Shown: in pieces, positions 1 to 7,287 of the stretch
How the letters are laid out: the number at the start of each line of letters is the position of its first letter
Numbering within the stretch: the stretch's first letter is position 1
Translations under genes and position numbers: made by a program
Assembly: GCA_035285585.1 (NCBI GenBank)
Contig: JAYKGU010000297.1
Span: forward strand, 1 to 19,168
Source of the DNA: JAYKGU01 sp035285585
GTDB taxonomy: Bacteria > Cyanobacteriota > Cyanobacteriia > CAKZMO01
DNA: 19,168 nucleotides
Direction: 5' to 3'
Notes under the pieces: model-generated
What the model was told of the DNA's origin: nothing
The model's database searches: none
The model's input: the letters and a program-made list of their open reading frames with translations, nothing else

Positions 1-236
1 TCCATGCGCCGCTGTTCTTCCCGGAGGCGACGCTCCTCGGCTTCGAGCTGGAGAGCCTGTCGGCGCTGGTGGTAATCTTCGCCATAATCACCCGGCCTAT
101 GGGGAGTCTCGTGGGGAGCGGGGTAGGACGCCGGATCACCGTAGTTGGGAGGGTAGGACTGGGAATAGTCGGATGACGGGGGATATTCGCCAGAGGAATG
201 ATTGTCGGGGCGATCGCGGTTGGGATATTCAGTCAT
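1..236 (-). CDS. Unrecognised protein with Pro/Tyr-rich N-terminus (partial, 3' end outside window)
   Basis: An ATG at 236 on the minus strand opens a frame that stays open to the window edge, giving about 78 residues. A good Shine-Dalgarno-like GGAG lies about 9 bases upstream, which supports this start. The first 55 residues are hydrophilic and rich in Pro, Tyr, Ser and Asp (it begins MTEYPNRDRP). Residues from about 58 turn into a charged, Glu/Arg/Gln-rich stretch (QLEAEERRLREEQRRM) that looks like the start of a helix or coiled coil. There is no signal peptide and no family motif in the visible part. Function is unknown; the missing C-terminus would be needed to name it. Confidence 0.6.
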   Translation of the reverse strand, partial: MTEYPNRDRPDNHSSGEYPPSSDYSQSYPPNYGDPASYPAPHETPHRPGDYGEDYHQRRQALQLEAEERRLREEQRRM

Positions 237-332
237 CGGGCCTCTCCAAGTCTGCCGTTCGTCTGCTGCTCACCTAACCTATCATCTACCATCTGCCAGA
301 CAATTCCCTCTAGCTGGTGAGTGATTTCCAAG

Positions 333-357
333 AAAAAACCCCGACCGAGGCCGGGGT
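333..357 (-). terminator. Rho-independent terminator (minus strand)
   Basis: Read on the minus strand, a GC stem (ACCCCG pairing with CGGGGT, with CC/GG inside across one mismatch) is followed directly by TTTTTT. This is the standard intrinsic-terminator layout. It would end transcripts that come from the small secreted-peptide gene at 714-547, leaving a roughly 190-nt structured 3' region, and it insulates the gene starting at 236. Confidence 0.7.
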
Positions 358-442
358 GTCAAATCAGGGTGCATCTACCATTCCTTTCTTCCCGTGGTGC
401 GCCCCCTGTCCGGACAAAAATGGATGGGTCTGAAATTCAGTT

Positions 443-532
443 ATGGCGCTACGCTTTTGCGTTAGGACATTTATAAGGTGTGGAACCCCCGCGACGGGGG
501 GGTCCACACTCAAACCTTAGCCCGTAGGGCTA
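443..532. other. Three consecutive stem-loops downstream of the small-peptide gene
   Basis: Three hairpins follow one another. The first, near 447-464, pairs CTACGC with GCGTTAG across TTTT, with one bulge. The second, at 476-510, has GTGTGGA pairing with TCCACAC around a C5/G5 inner stem. The third, at 518-532, is a perfect TAGCCC-GTA-GGGCTA. They lie just after the stop codon of the 55-residue secreted peptide and before the terminator on that strand. They could be a structured 3' UTR, a small RNA or a dispersed repeat; no known RNA family was recognised. Confidence 0.45.
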
Positions 533-546
533 CACGCCAAGCAGGT

Positions 547-714
547 TTAACGGCGGTATTCTGAGCTGGTCTGCTGACCGTCTGACCAATTCAGCACCGA
601 TGCCTCTTCGGGATTTTGGGCGGTGAGCCGCACCCGATCGGTGGCCAGAGCTGGGGCGGCGACGATAGGCGTGGCCAGGGCTGTCAGTAGCGTTACCGTT
701 GCAAAGCGTTTCAT
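547..714 (-). CDS. Small secreted peptide with Sec signal sequence (55 aa)
   Basis: The start at 714 is chosen because GGAGG sits 7 bases upstream on the minus strand. Upstream in-frame starts lack such a site. Residues 1-25 form a clear signal peptide: MKR positive end, a hydrophobic stretch (FATVTLLTALATPIVAA), then a PALA cleavage site before TD. The mature product would be about 30 residues, hydrophilic, without cysteines and ending in SSEYRR. No family was recognised. It is followed by stem-loops and an intrinsic terminator, so it is probably a single-gene transcript. The strong RBS plus signal peptide argue that it is a real gene; function is unknown. Confidence 0.65.
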   Translation of the reverse strand: MKRFATVTLLTALATPIVAAPALATDRVRLTAQNPEEASVLNWSDGQQTSSEYRR

Positions 715-1051
715 CGGGTACCTCCTGATCAAATTTGGGGCTTACGAAGCATGTTGTGGGGGCGATCGCTTCATCTCGTCGGGTTAACCTCAATTACCAG
801 AATGGATGATGGGTCTGAGCCTTAGCTGATGGCTGTCTGATGTGGGCCTGAAGCGATTGTTAAATTTGAGTTTAGGCAGCCTATCTGAGTTTTTTCGGAT
901 GTGATGCTGAATACAAAATAAGAGAATTATTAGAATTTCATGACAATTTTCTATCCAACCGATTCTTTAATCGATCCATGACGGGGTTCGACAGATCGCG
1001 GGGCGATTTCGCTTAATAATAGAGAATCGTCGTATTCAGAGATGAGTGAAC
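715..1051. other. 337-bp divergent spacer between the secreted-peptide gene and argG
   Basis: This must contain promoters for both directions. The peptide's ribosome-binding site is at its left end. The stretch 870-960 is AT-rich. A possible -10 box for argG is annotated at 1014-1020. No reading frame or strong repeat was seen. Confidence 0.45.
1014..1020 (+). promoter_or_regulatory. Possible argG -10 element
   Basis: TAATAAT lies about 32 bases before the argG start, in a good position for a -10 box. The only -35-like word nearby (TTCGAC in the 980s) is spaced more widely than the optimum, so this is a suggestion from position and composition only. Confidence 0.3.
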
Positions 1052-2251
1052 ATGGGTCGTGCCAATAAAGTCGTTCTGGCATATTCTGGTGGGGTCGATA
1101 CCTCAGTGTGTATCCCCTACCTTAAGCAAGAGTGGGGCGTGAAGGAGGTCATCACCCTCGCCGCCGATTTGGGTCAGGGGGCAGAACTCGACCCGGTTCG
1201 TGAAAAAGCGTTAAAATCCGGGGCCAATGAGTCCCTGGTGGCAGATTTGCAGGAAGCCTTTATTAAGGACTATGCGTTTCCCGCCATCCAGGCCAACGCC
1301 CTCCACGAAAATCAATATCCCCTCTCCACTGCCCTGGCCCGCCCGCTGATCGCCAAGCGTCTGGTGGAGGTGGCCGCCGAGTATGGAGCCGATGCGGTGG
1401 CCCACGGCTGCACGGGCAAAGGGAACGATCAGGTGCGCTTTGACGTGTCCATCGCCGCCCTCAACCCCAATCTGAAAGTGCTGGCCCCAGCGCGGGAGTG
1501 GGGCATGAGCCGGGAAGAAACCATCGCCTATGGTGAGCGGTTTGGCATTGAGGCCCCGGTAAAGAAATCTTCCCCCTACAGCATCGATCGCAACCTGCTG
1601 GGGCGCAGCATCGAAGCTGGCCCCCTGGAAGACCCCTGGAATGAACCCCTGGAAGAGATCTATGCCATGACGCGGGCGATCGCCGACACCCCCGATCAGC
1701 CCGAGTTCGTAGAAATTGGCTTCACCCGAGGTATCCCTACCAGCCTTAATGGCGAGGCCCTCTCCCCCATTGACCTGATCACCCAGCTCAACGACATTGC
1801 TGGGCGGCACGGCTATGGCCGCATTGACATGCTGGAAAACCGTCTGGTGGGCATCAAGTCCCGCGAAATCTACGAAGCCCCTGCCCTGCTGGTGCTCATC
1901 AAAGCTCACCGCGACCTGGAAAGCCTTACCCTGACCGCCGATGTCACCCAATACAAGCGCGGCATTGAAGAAACCTACGCCCGCCTGGTCTACAACGGCC
2001 TGTGGTACAGCCCCCTCAAGGGTGCCCTGGATGCCTTTGTGCAGCAAACCCAGGAGCGGGTAACCGGCACGGTGCGGATCAAGTTGTTCAAGGGCAACGC
2101 CATGGTGGTGGGCCGCCAGTCTGACCTGGCGCTGTATACGCCCGACCTGGCCACCTACGGAGCCGACGACCAGTTTGACCACAAGGCCGCCGAGGGCTTT
2201 ATCTACGTCTGGGGCCTGCCCACCCGCGTCTGGGCCGAGCGCACCCGTTAA
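1052..2251 (+). CDS. argG: Argininosuccinate synthase
   Basis: This is the penultimate step of arginine synthesis: citrulline plus aspartate plus ATP gives argininosuccinate, AMP and pyrophosphate in the cytosol. The protein is 399 residues, normal for the family. The N-terminal PP-loop ATP-binding motif AYSGGVDTS is at residues 10-18. Further family segments seen are HGCTGKGNDQVRF, the SPYSIDRNLLGRSIEAG region and GFTRGIPTSLNG. A GTG six bases upstream (1046) is in frame, but the ATG at 1052 giving MGRANKVVLAYSGG matches the usual cyanobacterial N-terminus. No strong Shine-Dalgarno is visible. It is monocistronic here and followed by a strong hairpin. Identification is secure. Confidence 0.97.
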   Translation: MGRANKVVLAYSGGVDTSVCIPYLKQEWGVKEVITLAADLGQGAELDPVREKALKSGANESLVADLQEAFIKDYAFPAIQANALHENQYPLSTALARPLIAKRLVEVAAEYGADAVAHGCTGKGNDQVRFDVSIAALNPNLKVLAPAREWGMSREETIAYGERFGIEAPVKKSSPYSIDRNLLGRSIEAGPLEDPWNEPLEEIYAMTRAIADTPDQPEFVEIGFTRGIPTSLNGEALSPIDLITQLNDIAGRHGYGRIDMLENRLVGIKSREIYEAPALLVLIKAHRDLESLTLTADVTQYKRGIEETYARLVYNGLWYSPLKGALDAFVQQTQERVTGTVRIKLFKGNAMVVGRQSDLALYTPDLATYGADDQFDHKAAEGFIYVWGLPTRVWAERTR

Positions 2252-2253
2252 TC

Positions 2254-2294
2254 AATCCCCTGCAGGGTGGGCGTTGTCCACCCTGCAGGGGATT
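2254..2294. terminator. Perfect 17-bp hairpin after argG
   Basis: Arms 2254-2270 (AATCCCCTGCAGGGTGG) and 2278-2294 are exact inverse complements with a 7-nt loop. The hairpin begins two bases after the argG stop codon and lies between convergent genes. There is only a weak T-rich tail (ATTTAATT) on the plus strand. It most likely ends argG transcription and may also block read-through from the aldehyde dehydrogenase side. Confidence 0.7.
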
Positions 2295-2305
2295 TAATTG
2301 AATTC

Positions 2306-2389
2306 CCGGTGGGTTATTGCAATGCCATGCCCCTACCGGTGGGTTATTGCAATGCCATGCCCCTACCGGTGGGTTGTGGCAATGCCATG
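2306..2389. repeat. 30-bp tandem repeat, 2.8 copies
   Basis: Units 1 (2306-2335) and 2 (2336-2365) are identical; unit 3 (2366-2389) is diverged and incomplete. Each unit begins CCGGTGGGTTATTGCAATG and ends CCATGCCCCTA. The stop codon of the aldehyde dehydrogenase (2391-2393) lies directly beyond unit 3. A degenerate single copy occurs at 6541-6568, so this is a dispersed family. There are no spacers, so it is not a CRISPR. Confidence 0.9.
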
Positions 2390-2390
2390 A

Positions 2391-3872
2391 CTAAAACTGC
2401 CGCGACCATTCCTGGGGCCAGCGCTCTACCACCACCTTGGTTTGGGTGAAAAATTCAACCGCGTGCTGGCCCTGGCCATGAAGATCGCCAAAAAAGCTTT
2501 CCTTCCAGCCGCTGAAGGGGAAGAAGGCCATGGGGGCGGCGACGCCGATGTTGATGCCGATGTTGCCCGCCTCAGCTTCGTAGCGGAACTGGCGGGCTGC
2601 TGCGCCGCTGCTGGTGAACAGGCAGGCCATATTGCCGTAGCGGCCCTGGTTAATGAGGGCGATCGCCTCCTCAATCGTCCTGAGATGAATCAGGCTGAGC
2701 ACGGGGCCAAAAATCTCTGTCTGGGCTACCTCACTGGCGGGATCGACGTCCTGCAAAACGGTGGGCCGAATGAAGTAGCCCTGCCCGTAACCCTCAATTT
2801 TAGGATTGCGCCCGTCTACCAGCAGCTTTGCGCCCGACTCTGCACCCTTTTGAATCAGCCCTTCGATACGGGCCTTGCTCTGGGCGGAAATGACCGTGCC
2901 CATTTGTACCTGTTCGTCCAGGCCGTAGCCCACGGTGCGAGTGGTGGCGGCGGTGGCGATCGCCTCCGTAAACGTAGACCCGGCTTCCCCCACGGTAATG
3001 GCCACCGAGGCGGCGAGGCAGCGCTGTCCAGCACAGCCAAAGGCACTGTCCGCCATGATCCGCGTGGTCATCTCCAGATCCGCGTCGGGGAGGACGATCA
3101 CCGGATTCTTTGCGCCCCCCTGGCACTGGGCCCGCTTGCCGTTGGCCGCCGCCCGCCCATAGACGTACTGAGCCACGGGACTGGAGCCGACAAAGCTGAT
3201 GGCCCGAATCTGGGGATGGTCGAGGATGGCGTCTACGCAGGTTTTGTCGCCGTGGACCAGGTTGATTACGCCGGGGGGCAGGTCGAGCTGGTGGATCAGC
3301 TCAAACACCTTTTGCATGGTGAGGGGCACCCGCTCCGAGGGCTTAATCAGGCAGGTGTTGCCGCAGGCGATCGCGTAGGGCATAAACCAGAAGGGAATCA
3401 TCCCCGGAAAGTTAAACGGGGCGATCACCGCCGTGACTCCCAAAGGCTGGCGAATCATGATTTCATCAATGCCCCTGGCGATGTCTTCGGAGTTGTAGCC
3501 CTGCATCAGCATGGGGATGCCGCAGGCCACCTCCACGTTTTCAATGGCCCGCTTCAGCTCGGCCCGCGACTCTTTCAGGGTTTTACCGCATTCCTGGGTA
3601 ATGGTGCGGGCGATCGCCTCCATTTCCTGCACCATCAGCTCCCGCAGTCGAAACAGGTAGCCCACCCGCTCCGTCGCTGGCGTGCGCCGCCAGGACCGAA
3701 AGGCGGTCTGGGCCGCATCCGTAGCCGTCCCGACATCCTCAGCCGTGGAAAGGGGGACGTGGGCCAGGGTTTCCAGCGTGGCGGGGTTAATCACCGCACG
3801 GGTTTCGCTGCCAGAGGCAGGACACCAGCGGCCATTGATGTAGTTGGGCAGCGGCGCGGAGGGATCGGGCAT
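2391..3872 (-). CDS. CoA-acylating aldehyde dehydrogenase, methylmalonate-semialdehyde dehydrogenase type
   Basis: This is a 493-residue ALDH-superfamily enzyme. By family it would oxidise methylmalonate or malonate semialdehyde to propionyl- or acetyl-CoA with NAD and CoA. Visible motifs are PFNFPGMIPFW at 152-162 (oxyanion Asn154), the NAD-binding KPSE at 177-180, FVGS at 227-230 and catalytic Cys285 in CAGQRC. The usual ELGGK general-base motif is replaced by QGGAKN (251-256). This loss of the Glu is characteristic of the CoA-acylating MMSDH branch, which also has the long N-terminal YINGRW opening. The substrate is inferred. No valine or inositol catabolism genes are nearby, and the neighbours are unrelated. 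The start has no clear Shine-Dalgarno. The C-terminus ends right at a 30-bp repeat. Confidence 0.88.
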   Translation of the reverse strand: MPDPSAPLPNYINGRWCPASGSETRAVINPATLETLAHVPLSTAEDVGTATDAAQTAFRSWRRTPATERVGYLFRLRELMVQEMEAIARTITQECGKTLKESRAELKRAIENVEVACGIPMLMQGYNSEDIARGIDEIMIRQPLGVTAVIAPFNFPGMIPFWFMPYAIACGNTCLIKPSERVPLTMQKVFELIHQLDLPPGVINLVHGDKTCVDAILDHPQIRAISFVGSSPVAQYVYGRAAANGKRAQCQGGAKNPVIVLPDADLEMTTRIMADSAFGCAGQRCLAASVAITVGEAGSTFTEAIATAATTRTVGYGLDEQVQMGTVISAQSKARIEGLIQKGAESGAKLLVDGRNPKIEGYGQGYFIRPTVLQDVDPASEVAQTEIFGPVLSLIHLRTIEEAIALINQGRYGNMACLFTSSGAAARQFRYEAEAGNIGINIGVAAPMAFFPFSGWKESFFGDLHGQGQHAVEFFTQTKVVVERWPQEWSRQF

Positions 3873-3930
3873 GATGCTCAGCTATGGAGTCAGGTAGGCG
3901 GAGTTTTACCGGGTATCCTGGCAGGTGTGG

Positions 3931-4110
3931 ATTATCCGCAGATGGCGCAGATTACGCAGATGAGGGGCATCTCTAGATGGAGGCATTTGGTATGGAGGCG
4001 GTAAGGCAAGCCGAGCGAGCAATTAGGTGCATGAGCTGCGCTTCCTGGACAAACCCGTCGTCTATTTCGTTTCCCAATCTGCGTCAATCTGCGTCATCTG
4101 CGGATCAATT
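3931..4110. repeat. Inverted repeat of ATCTGCGNN nonamers (copy 1)
   Basis: The left arm (3931-3962) has three units of NNCGCAGAT, beginning ATTATCCGCAGATGGCGCAG. The right arm (4076-4110) has the complementary units ATCTGCGTC, ATCTGCGTC and ATCTGCGGA. The arms are separated by about 113 bp of unremarkable sequence. The element fills the spacer between two same-strand genes. Related copies are at 6601-6674 and 15802-15830. Confidence 0.8.
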
Positions 4111-4118
4111 ATCCCTCA

Positions 4119-5321
4119 TTAGCTGGCCTGTCGGAGGGGAACGGTTTCGGCTTTGAAGGAAGAATCAGTCGGCGGAAACACCCGAATCGCATCCGGTGCC
4201 ACCACCACCCGCACCCGCGCCGCCAGGGGTAAAGCCGTCTCAGCCGGGGTGCGGACGATCAGATCCCGCCCGCTGGAGGTGCGCAGGGTGTAGCGGTTTT
4301 CCCGGCCCAGAAACTGGCGATCGCGCACCGTCAAATTTCCCTGACCATCGGCCACCAGGGTGAGGTCTTCCTGGCGCACCATCAGGTCGGCCCGCTGCCC
4401 GTCCTCCGCCTGGTTGGCCTCAATGAAGCCAATCTCGGTGTGCCAGCCTGCCGTTCGCCCCTCCGCCGGGAGGAAGTTGGCCTGGGTGACAAACTCTGCC
4501 ACAAATCGGGAGGCAGGTTCCTGATATAGGGCCTCTGGGGTGCCCACCTGCTCCAGGCAGCCATCGCGCATGACAGCGACGCGATCGCAAATAGACAGCG
4601 CCTCCTCCTGGTCGTGGGTGACGAAGATACCCGATGCCCCCGCCGCCTTGAGGATGTCCCGCAGGTCTTGCCGGAGCTGGAGCCGCACCTTGGCATCCAG
4701 ATTGCTCAGGGGTTCGTCCAGCAGCACCGTTTGGGGATGGGGAGCCAGCGCCCGCGCCAGGGCCACCCGCTGCTGCTGCCCACCCGAAAGCTGATGGGGA
4801 TGGCGATTTTCCAGGTCGCCCAGGCCCACCAGATCCAGCACTTCCCGCACCCGCTGCCGGATTTGGGCTACCCCCAGGCGCTTCCGTAGGGGACTCTTCA
4901 GGCCAAAGGCCACGTTTTTGCCAACCGTGAGGTGGGGAAACAGGGCATAATCCTGAAACACCATACCGATGCCCCGCTTTTCGGGGGGTAGCCAGTGCTG
5001 CTCTCCGGCGATCGCCTGCCCCCCCAGGGTAATCACACCGTCTTGGGGTCGCTCGAATCCAGCAATCAGCCGCAGCAGGGTGGTTTTGCCGCAGCCCGAC
5101 GGCCCCAGCAGACCCAGCAGTTCGCCTTCGTACAGGCTGAGGCTGACATTATCCACGGCAGGGATGGCCTGGTGGTCAAACTGGCGGGTAATGGCGCTGA
5201 GGGTGAGGACGGGCCGCAGGGGTTTGGATGGCAATGCAGCGGTTGAGAACGGTTTGCGGCCTTCAAGGTTCATCACGGTGGCGGTCGTATGGTAAGTAAA
5301 GGTTGGGTCGGGCCGGGACAT
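4119..5321 (-). CDS. ABC transporter ATP-binding protein, Fe3+ (FbpC/FutC)-type
   Basis: This cytosolic ATPase subunit powers an importer. The 400-residue protein has Walker A GPSGCGKTT (73-81), Q-loop Gln123, signature LSGGQ (178-182), Walker B VLLDEP (199-204) and H-loop His236, followed by a C-terminal TOBE-like region from about 285. The Walker/signature context (GMVFQDYALFPHLTVGKNVAFGL) is closest to ferric-iron or putrescine/sulfate-type import ATPases; I favour iron. No permease or binding-protein gene is adjacent, so the partners must be elsewhere. The ATPase domain begins only at about residue 37. The ATG at 5273 (MNLEGRKPF) is a plausible alternative start, and neither start has a strong Shine-Dalgarno. 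Confidence 0.85.
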   Translation of the reverse strand: MSRPDPTFTYHTTATVMNLEGRKPFSTAALPSKPLRPVLTLSAITRQFDHQAIPAVDNVSLSLYEGELLGLLGPSGCGKTTLLRLIAGFERPQDGVITLGGQAIAGEQHWLPPEKRGIGMVFQDYALFPHLTVGKNVAFGLKSPLRKRLGVAQIRQRVREVLDLVGLGDLENRHPHQLSGGQQQRVALARALAPHPQTVLLDEPLSNLDAKVRLQLRQDLRDILKAAGASGIFVTHDQEEALSICDRVAVMRDGCLEQVGTPEALYQEPASRFVAEFVTQANFLPAEGRTAGWHTEIGFIEANQAEDGQRADLMVRQEDLTLVADGQGNLTVRDRQFLGRENRYTLRTSSGRDLIVRTPAETALPLAARVRVVVAPDAIRVFPPTDSSFKAETVPLRQAS

Positions 5322-5458
5322 TGAGTACCTGAACAGGTTGCTTGACTTCCCCCCACTATACGGCTTTCCGGGCCGCTATTTGATACCCGTTCTCATTAGG
5401 ATTTGTTTAAATTCTTTGAAATTCTCTTTTAGGAAAACCCTCTAAATGTCCAGGGTCA

Positions 5459-5480
5459 GGGGCAAATGGCCCTTTGCCCT
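5459..5480. repeat. GGGGCAAATGG-type palindromic repeat (copy 1)
   Basis: GGGCAAA (5460-5466) pairs with TTTGCCC (5473-5479) across a 6-nt loop, in the divergent spacer between the ABC ATPase gene and murQ. The same core, GGGGCAAATGG, recurs as a better palindrome at 14437-14458. The rest of this 229-bp spacer is AT-rich around 5400-5440 and must hold promoters for both genes, but I could not choose one. Confidence 0.65.
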
Positions 5481-5550
5481 TACGGCGTTGGGTCATCTCA
5501 TTTCCAAAAGTTTTCCAACACTTTCCCAAATTCCATCCCCCAAAACCGCA

Positions 5551-6492
5551 ATGATGCAATCCGACGACATCCAACCCGATCGCCTCGCAGAGCGGGGCCA
5601 CCTGCTGACCGAGCAGGCCAATCCCAACAGCCAGCAGCTCGACCAGCTTTCTTCTCTGGAGCTGGTGGACTTGTTCAACCAGGAAGATCAGGCGGTGATT
5701 GCGGCGATCGCCCAGGCCCGTATTACCCTGGCTCAAGCCATTGACGCGATCGCCCACGCCCTTTCTCAGGGGGGACGACTTTTCTACGTGGGGGCAGGCA
5801 CCAGCGGACGACTGGGGGTGCTGGATGCCGCCGAGTGTCCGCCCACCTTCTGTACGCCGCCAGAGCTGGTGCAGGGCATCATTGCCGGGGGAGCCGCTGC
5901 CCTGGTGCGCAGTTCCGAGGGTCTGGAAGATCGGGCGGAAGATGGCAGAGGAGCGATCGCCCAGCACCAGATTACCCAGCGGGACGTCGTTGTCGGCATC
6001 ACCGCAGGCGGCACCACGCCCTACGTCCATGGCGCGATCGAGGCGGCCCGACAGCGGGGAGCCACAACAATCTTTATCGCCTGTGTGCCCGTAGAGCAGG
6101 TGAGTTTGCCGGTGGATGTGGACATTCGGCTGCTGGTGGGGCCAGAAATCCTCGCCGGATCTACTCGCCTCAAGGCCGGTACCGCCACCAAGCTGGCTCT
6201 CAACCTGCTGTCTACCGGGGCCATGGTGAAGCTGGGCAAGGTATACGGCAACCGCATGGTGGACGTGGCCGTTACTAACCGCAAGCTCTACGATCGCGCC
6301 CTGAGAATCCTGCAAGACCTGACCGACCTGGATCGGGCCGCCGCCACTGATTTGCTGGAGCGCAGTCAGCGGCGGGTGAAGCTGGCCCTGCTGATGCACT
6401 GGGCCGGTGTGGATGCGGAGGCGGGCGATCGCCTCTTGGCCCAGCATCAGGGGAATTTAAGACGGGCGATCGCCGCCCTGCAATCTGCTTAA
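5551..6492 (+). CDS. murQ: N-acetylmuramic acid 6-phosphate etherase
   Basis: This cytosolic enzyme cleaves the lactyl ether of MurNAc-6-phosphate to GlcNAc-6-phosphate plus D-lactate in peptidoglycan recycling. The chosen start at 5551 gives 313 residues. An in-frame upstream ATG at 5446 would add 35 residues translated from a dispersed repeat and is rejected; the second ATG at 5554 is equally possible. The SIS sugar-phosphate domain is clear: GAGTSGRLGVLDAAECPPTF at 81-100 with catalytic Glu95, a second catalytic glutamate at about 126 (SSEGLED), TAGGTTPYV, and the family signature KAGTATKLALNLLSTG near 205-225. No anmK or PTS gene is adjacent. Identification is secure. Confidence 0.93.
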   Translation: MMQSDDIQPDRLAERGHLLTEQANPNSQQLDQLSSLELVDLFNQEDQAVIAAIAQARITLAQAIDAIAHALSQGGRLFYVGAGTSGRLGVLDAAECPPTFCTPPELVQGIIAGGAAALVRSSEGLEDRAEDGRGAIAQHQITQRDVVVGITAGGTTPYVHGAIEAARQRGATTIFIACVPVEQVSLPVDVDIRLLVGPEILAGSTRLKAGTATKLALNLLSTGAMVKLGKVYGNRMVDVAVTNRKLYDRALRILQDLTDLDRAAATDLLERSQRRVKLALLMHWAGVDAEAGDRLLAQHQGNLRRAIAALQSA

Positions 6493-6540
6493 GGACGGGA
6501 ATTGAGTAAGGTGAAATTCCTGAATTAGAGGTGTGGAATT

Positions 6541-6568
6541 CCATGCCCCTACAGGTCGGATAGTTGCA
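6541..6568. repeat. Degenerate single copy of the 30-bp repeat
   Basis: CCATGCCCCTACAGGTCGG followed by ATAGTTGCA matches the phase-shifted unit of the tandem array at 2306-2389 with a few substitutions and one indel. It lies just after murQ, next to a GGAATTCC palindrome at 6536-6543. Confidence 0.6.
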
Positions 6569-6600
6569 GATTATTTAATTCGCGATTCTTAGCCCTGAAA

Positions 6601-6674
6601 ATCCGCAGATTTCGCAGATTTCGCAGATAAAACGGCAATTCCCCATCTGCGTCCATCTGCGTCATCTGCGGATC
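6601..6674. repeat. Inverted repeat of ATCTGCGNN nonamers (copy 2)
   Basis: The left arm, 6601-6628, contains ATCCGCAGAT followed by two TTCGCAGAT units. The right arm, 6643-6674, contains ATCTGCGTC, ATCTGCGTC and ATCTGCGGATCAT. The loop is about 14 nt, so this copy can form a compact hairpin. It sits between the convergent genes murQ and the FMN reductase and could act as a transcription end for both. Confidence 0.8.
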
Positions 6675-6708
6675 ATTCCAGTGCAGGGGTAGACACGCTC
6701 AAAACGCC

Positions 6709-7287
6709 CTACGCTTGACTTGCGACCATTTCCTTCTCGTGCTGAACCAAGCCCCGCAGCTTCTGCGTATTTTCCACCAGGCTCTGGGCAAACTGGTCGA
6801 ATCGCTGGGAGAGTTTTGCGTCATTGAGGTTGCCGTTTTTGTCAAAGGCGTTCCAGGCTTGACCAATGGCGATTTGTTCGGGAATCGTCCAGGCATGAAT
6901 CCAGCGCATAATGGTGCGCATGTCGTTCAACGCGTTGCTGTTGGACTGGCCGCCCAGGACGCTGATCAGGCCGGTGACTTTGCCTGAGAAGTGCTCAAAG
7001 CCCATTAAATCGAGGGCATTTTTCAGCACGCCGCTGACGCTACCGTGGTACTCCGGCGTCGCCAGGATAATGCCGTCCGCCTCCAGCACCGCCTGCCGCA
7101 GCTTTTCGACATCGGGATAGTCGGGATAGTCATCTCCACCATCGCAGAAGGGGAGGTTGAGCGATCGCAAGTCTAGAATTTCCACCTCCGCCCCCAGCGC
7201 TTTGACCCGCTCCACCGCAATTTCCAGGGCCTGATAGCTGTAGGAAGCGGATCTCAGGCTGCCTGCAAGACCAACGATTTTGACCAT
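6709..7287 (-). CDS. NADPH-dependent FMN reductase family protein
   Basis: This flavodoxin-fold oxidoreductase would use FMN and NAD(P)H to reduce quinones, chromate, azo compounds or flavin. The start at 7287 (MVKIVGLAGS) is preferred over the ATG 30 bases upstream, because GAAGGG lies about 8-12 bases before it and the beta-strand opening is family-typical. The product is 192 residues. The FMN phosphate loop GSLRSASYS is at 9-17, the isoalloxazine loop TPEYHGSVSGVLKNALD at 77-93 and GGQ at 112-114. It is monocistronic and not linked to a defined pathway. The exact substrate cannot be read from sequence. Confidence 0.88.
   Translation of the reverse strand: MVKIVGLAGSLRSASYSYQALEIAVERVKALGAEVEILDLRSLNLPFCDGGDDYPDYPDVEKLRQAVLEADGIILATPEYHGSVSGVLKNALDLMGFEHFSGKVTGLISVLGGQSNSNALNDMRTIMRWIHAWTIPEQIAIGQAWNAFDKNGNLNDAKLSQRFDQFAQSLVENTQKLRGLVQHEKEMVASQA

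Larger units (their letters stand above)
237..546. other. 310-bp spacer holding a terminator and stem-loops
   Basis: This stretch between two minus-strand genes has no convincing reading frame. It contains the ribosome-binding region of the gene starting at 236, an intrinsic terminator (333-357) and three stem-loops (443-532), annotated separately. The self-complementary TGTCCGGACA is at 408-417. I see no tRNA fold. Confidence 0.5.

Noticed and set aside
1211..2182. 323-codon open frame on the minus strand
   Set aside because: It lies wholly antisense to argG and has no family features.
2306..2389. Possible CRISPR remnant
   Set aside because: Units are directly adjacent with no spacers, and no cas-like gene is present.
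2442..4004. 520-codon open frame on the plus strand
   Set aside because: It is the exact antisense of the aldehyde dehydrogenase, whose product has full family motifs; the antisense product shows no recognisable domain and is explained by GC-rich codon bias.
5446..5550. N-terminal extension of murQ from ATG 5446
   Set aside because: The extra 35 residues are translated from a dispersed GGGGCAAATGG repeat and AT-rich spacer; the family's conserved start is near 5551.
5407..6447. 346-codon open frame on the minus strand
   Set aside because: It is antisense to murQ, which is unambiguous, and its product is compositionally odd with no motif.
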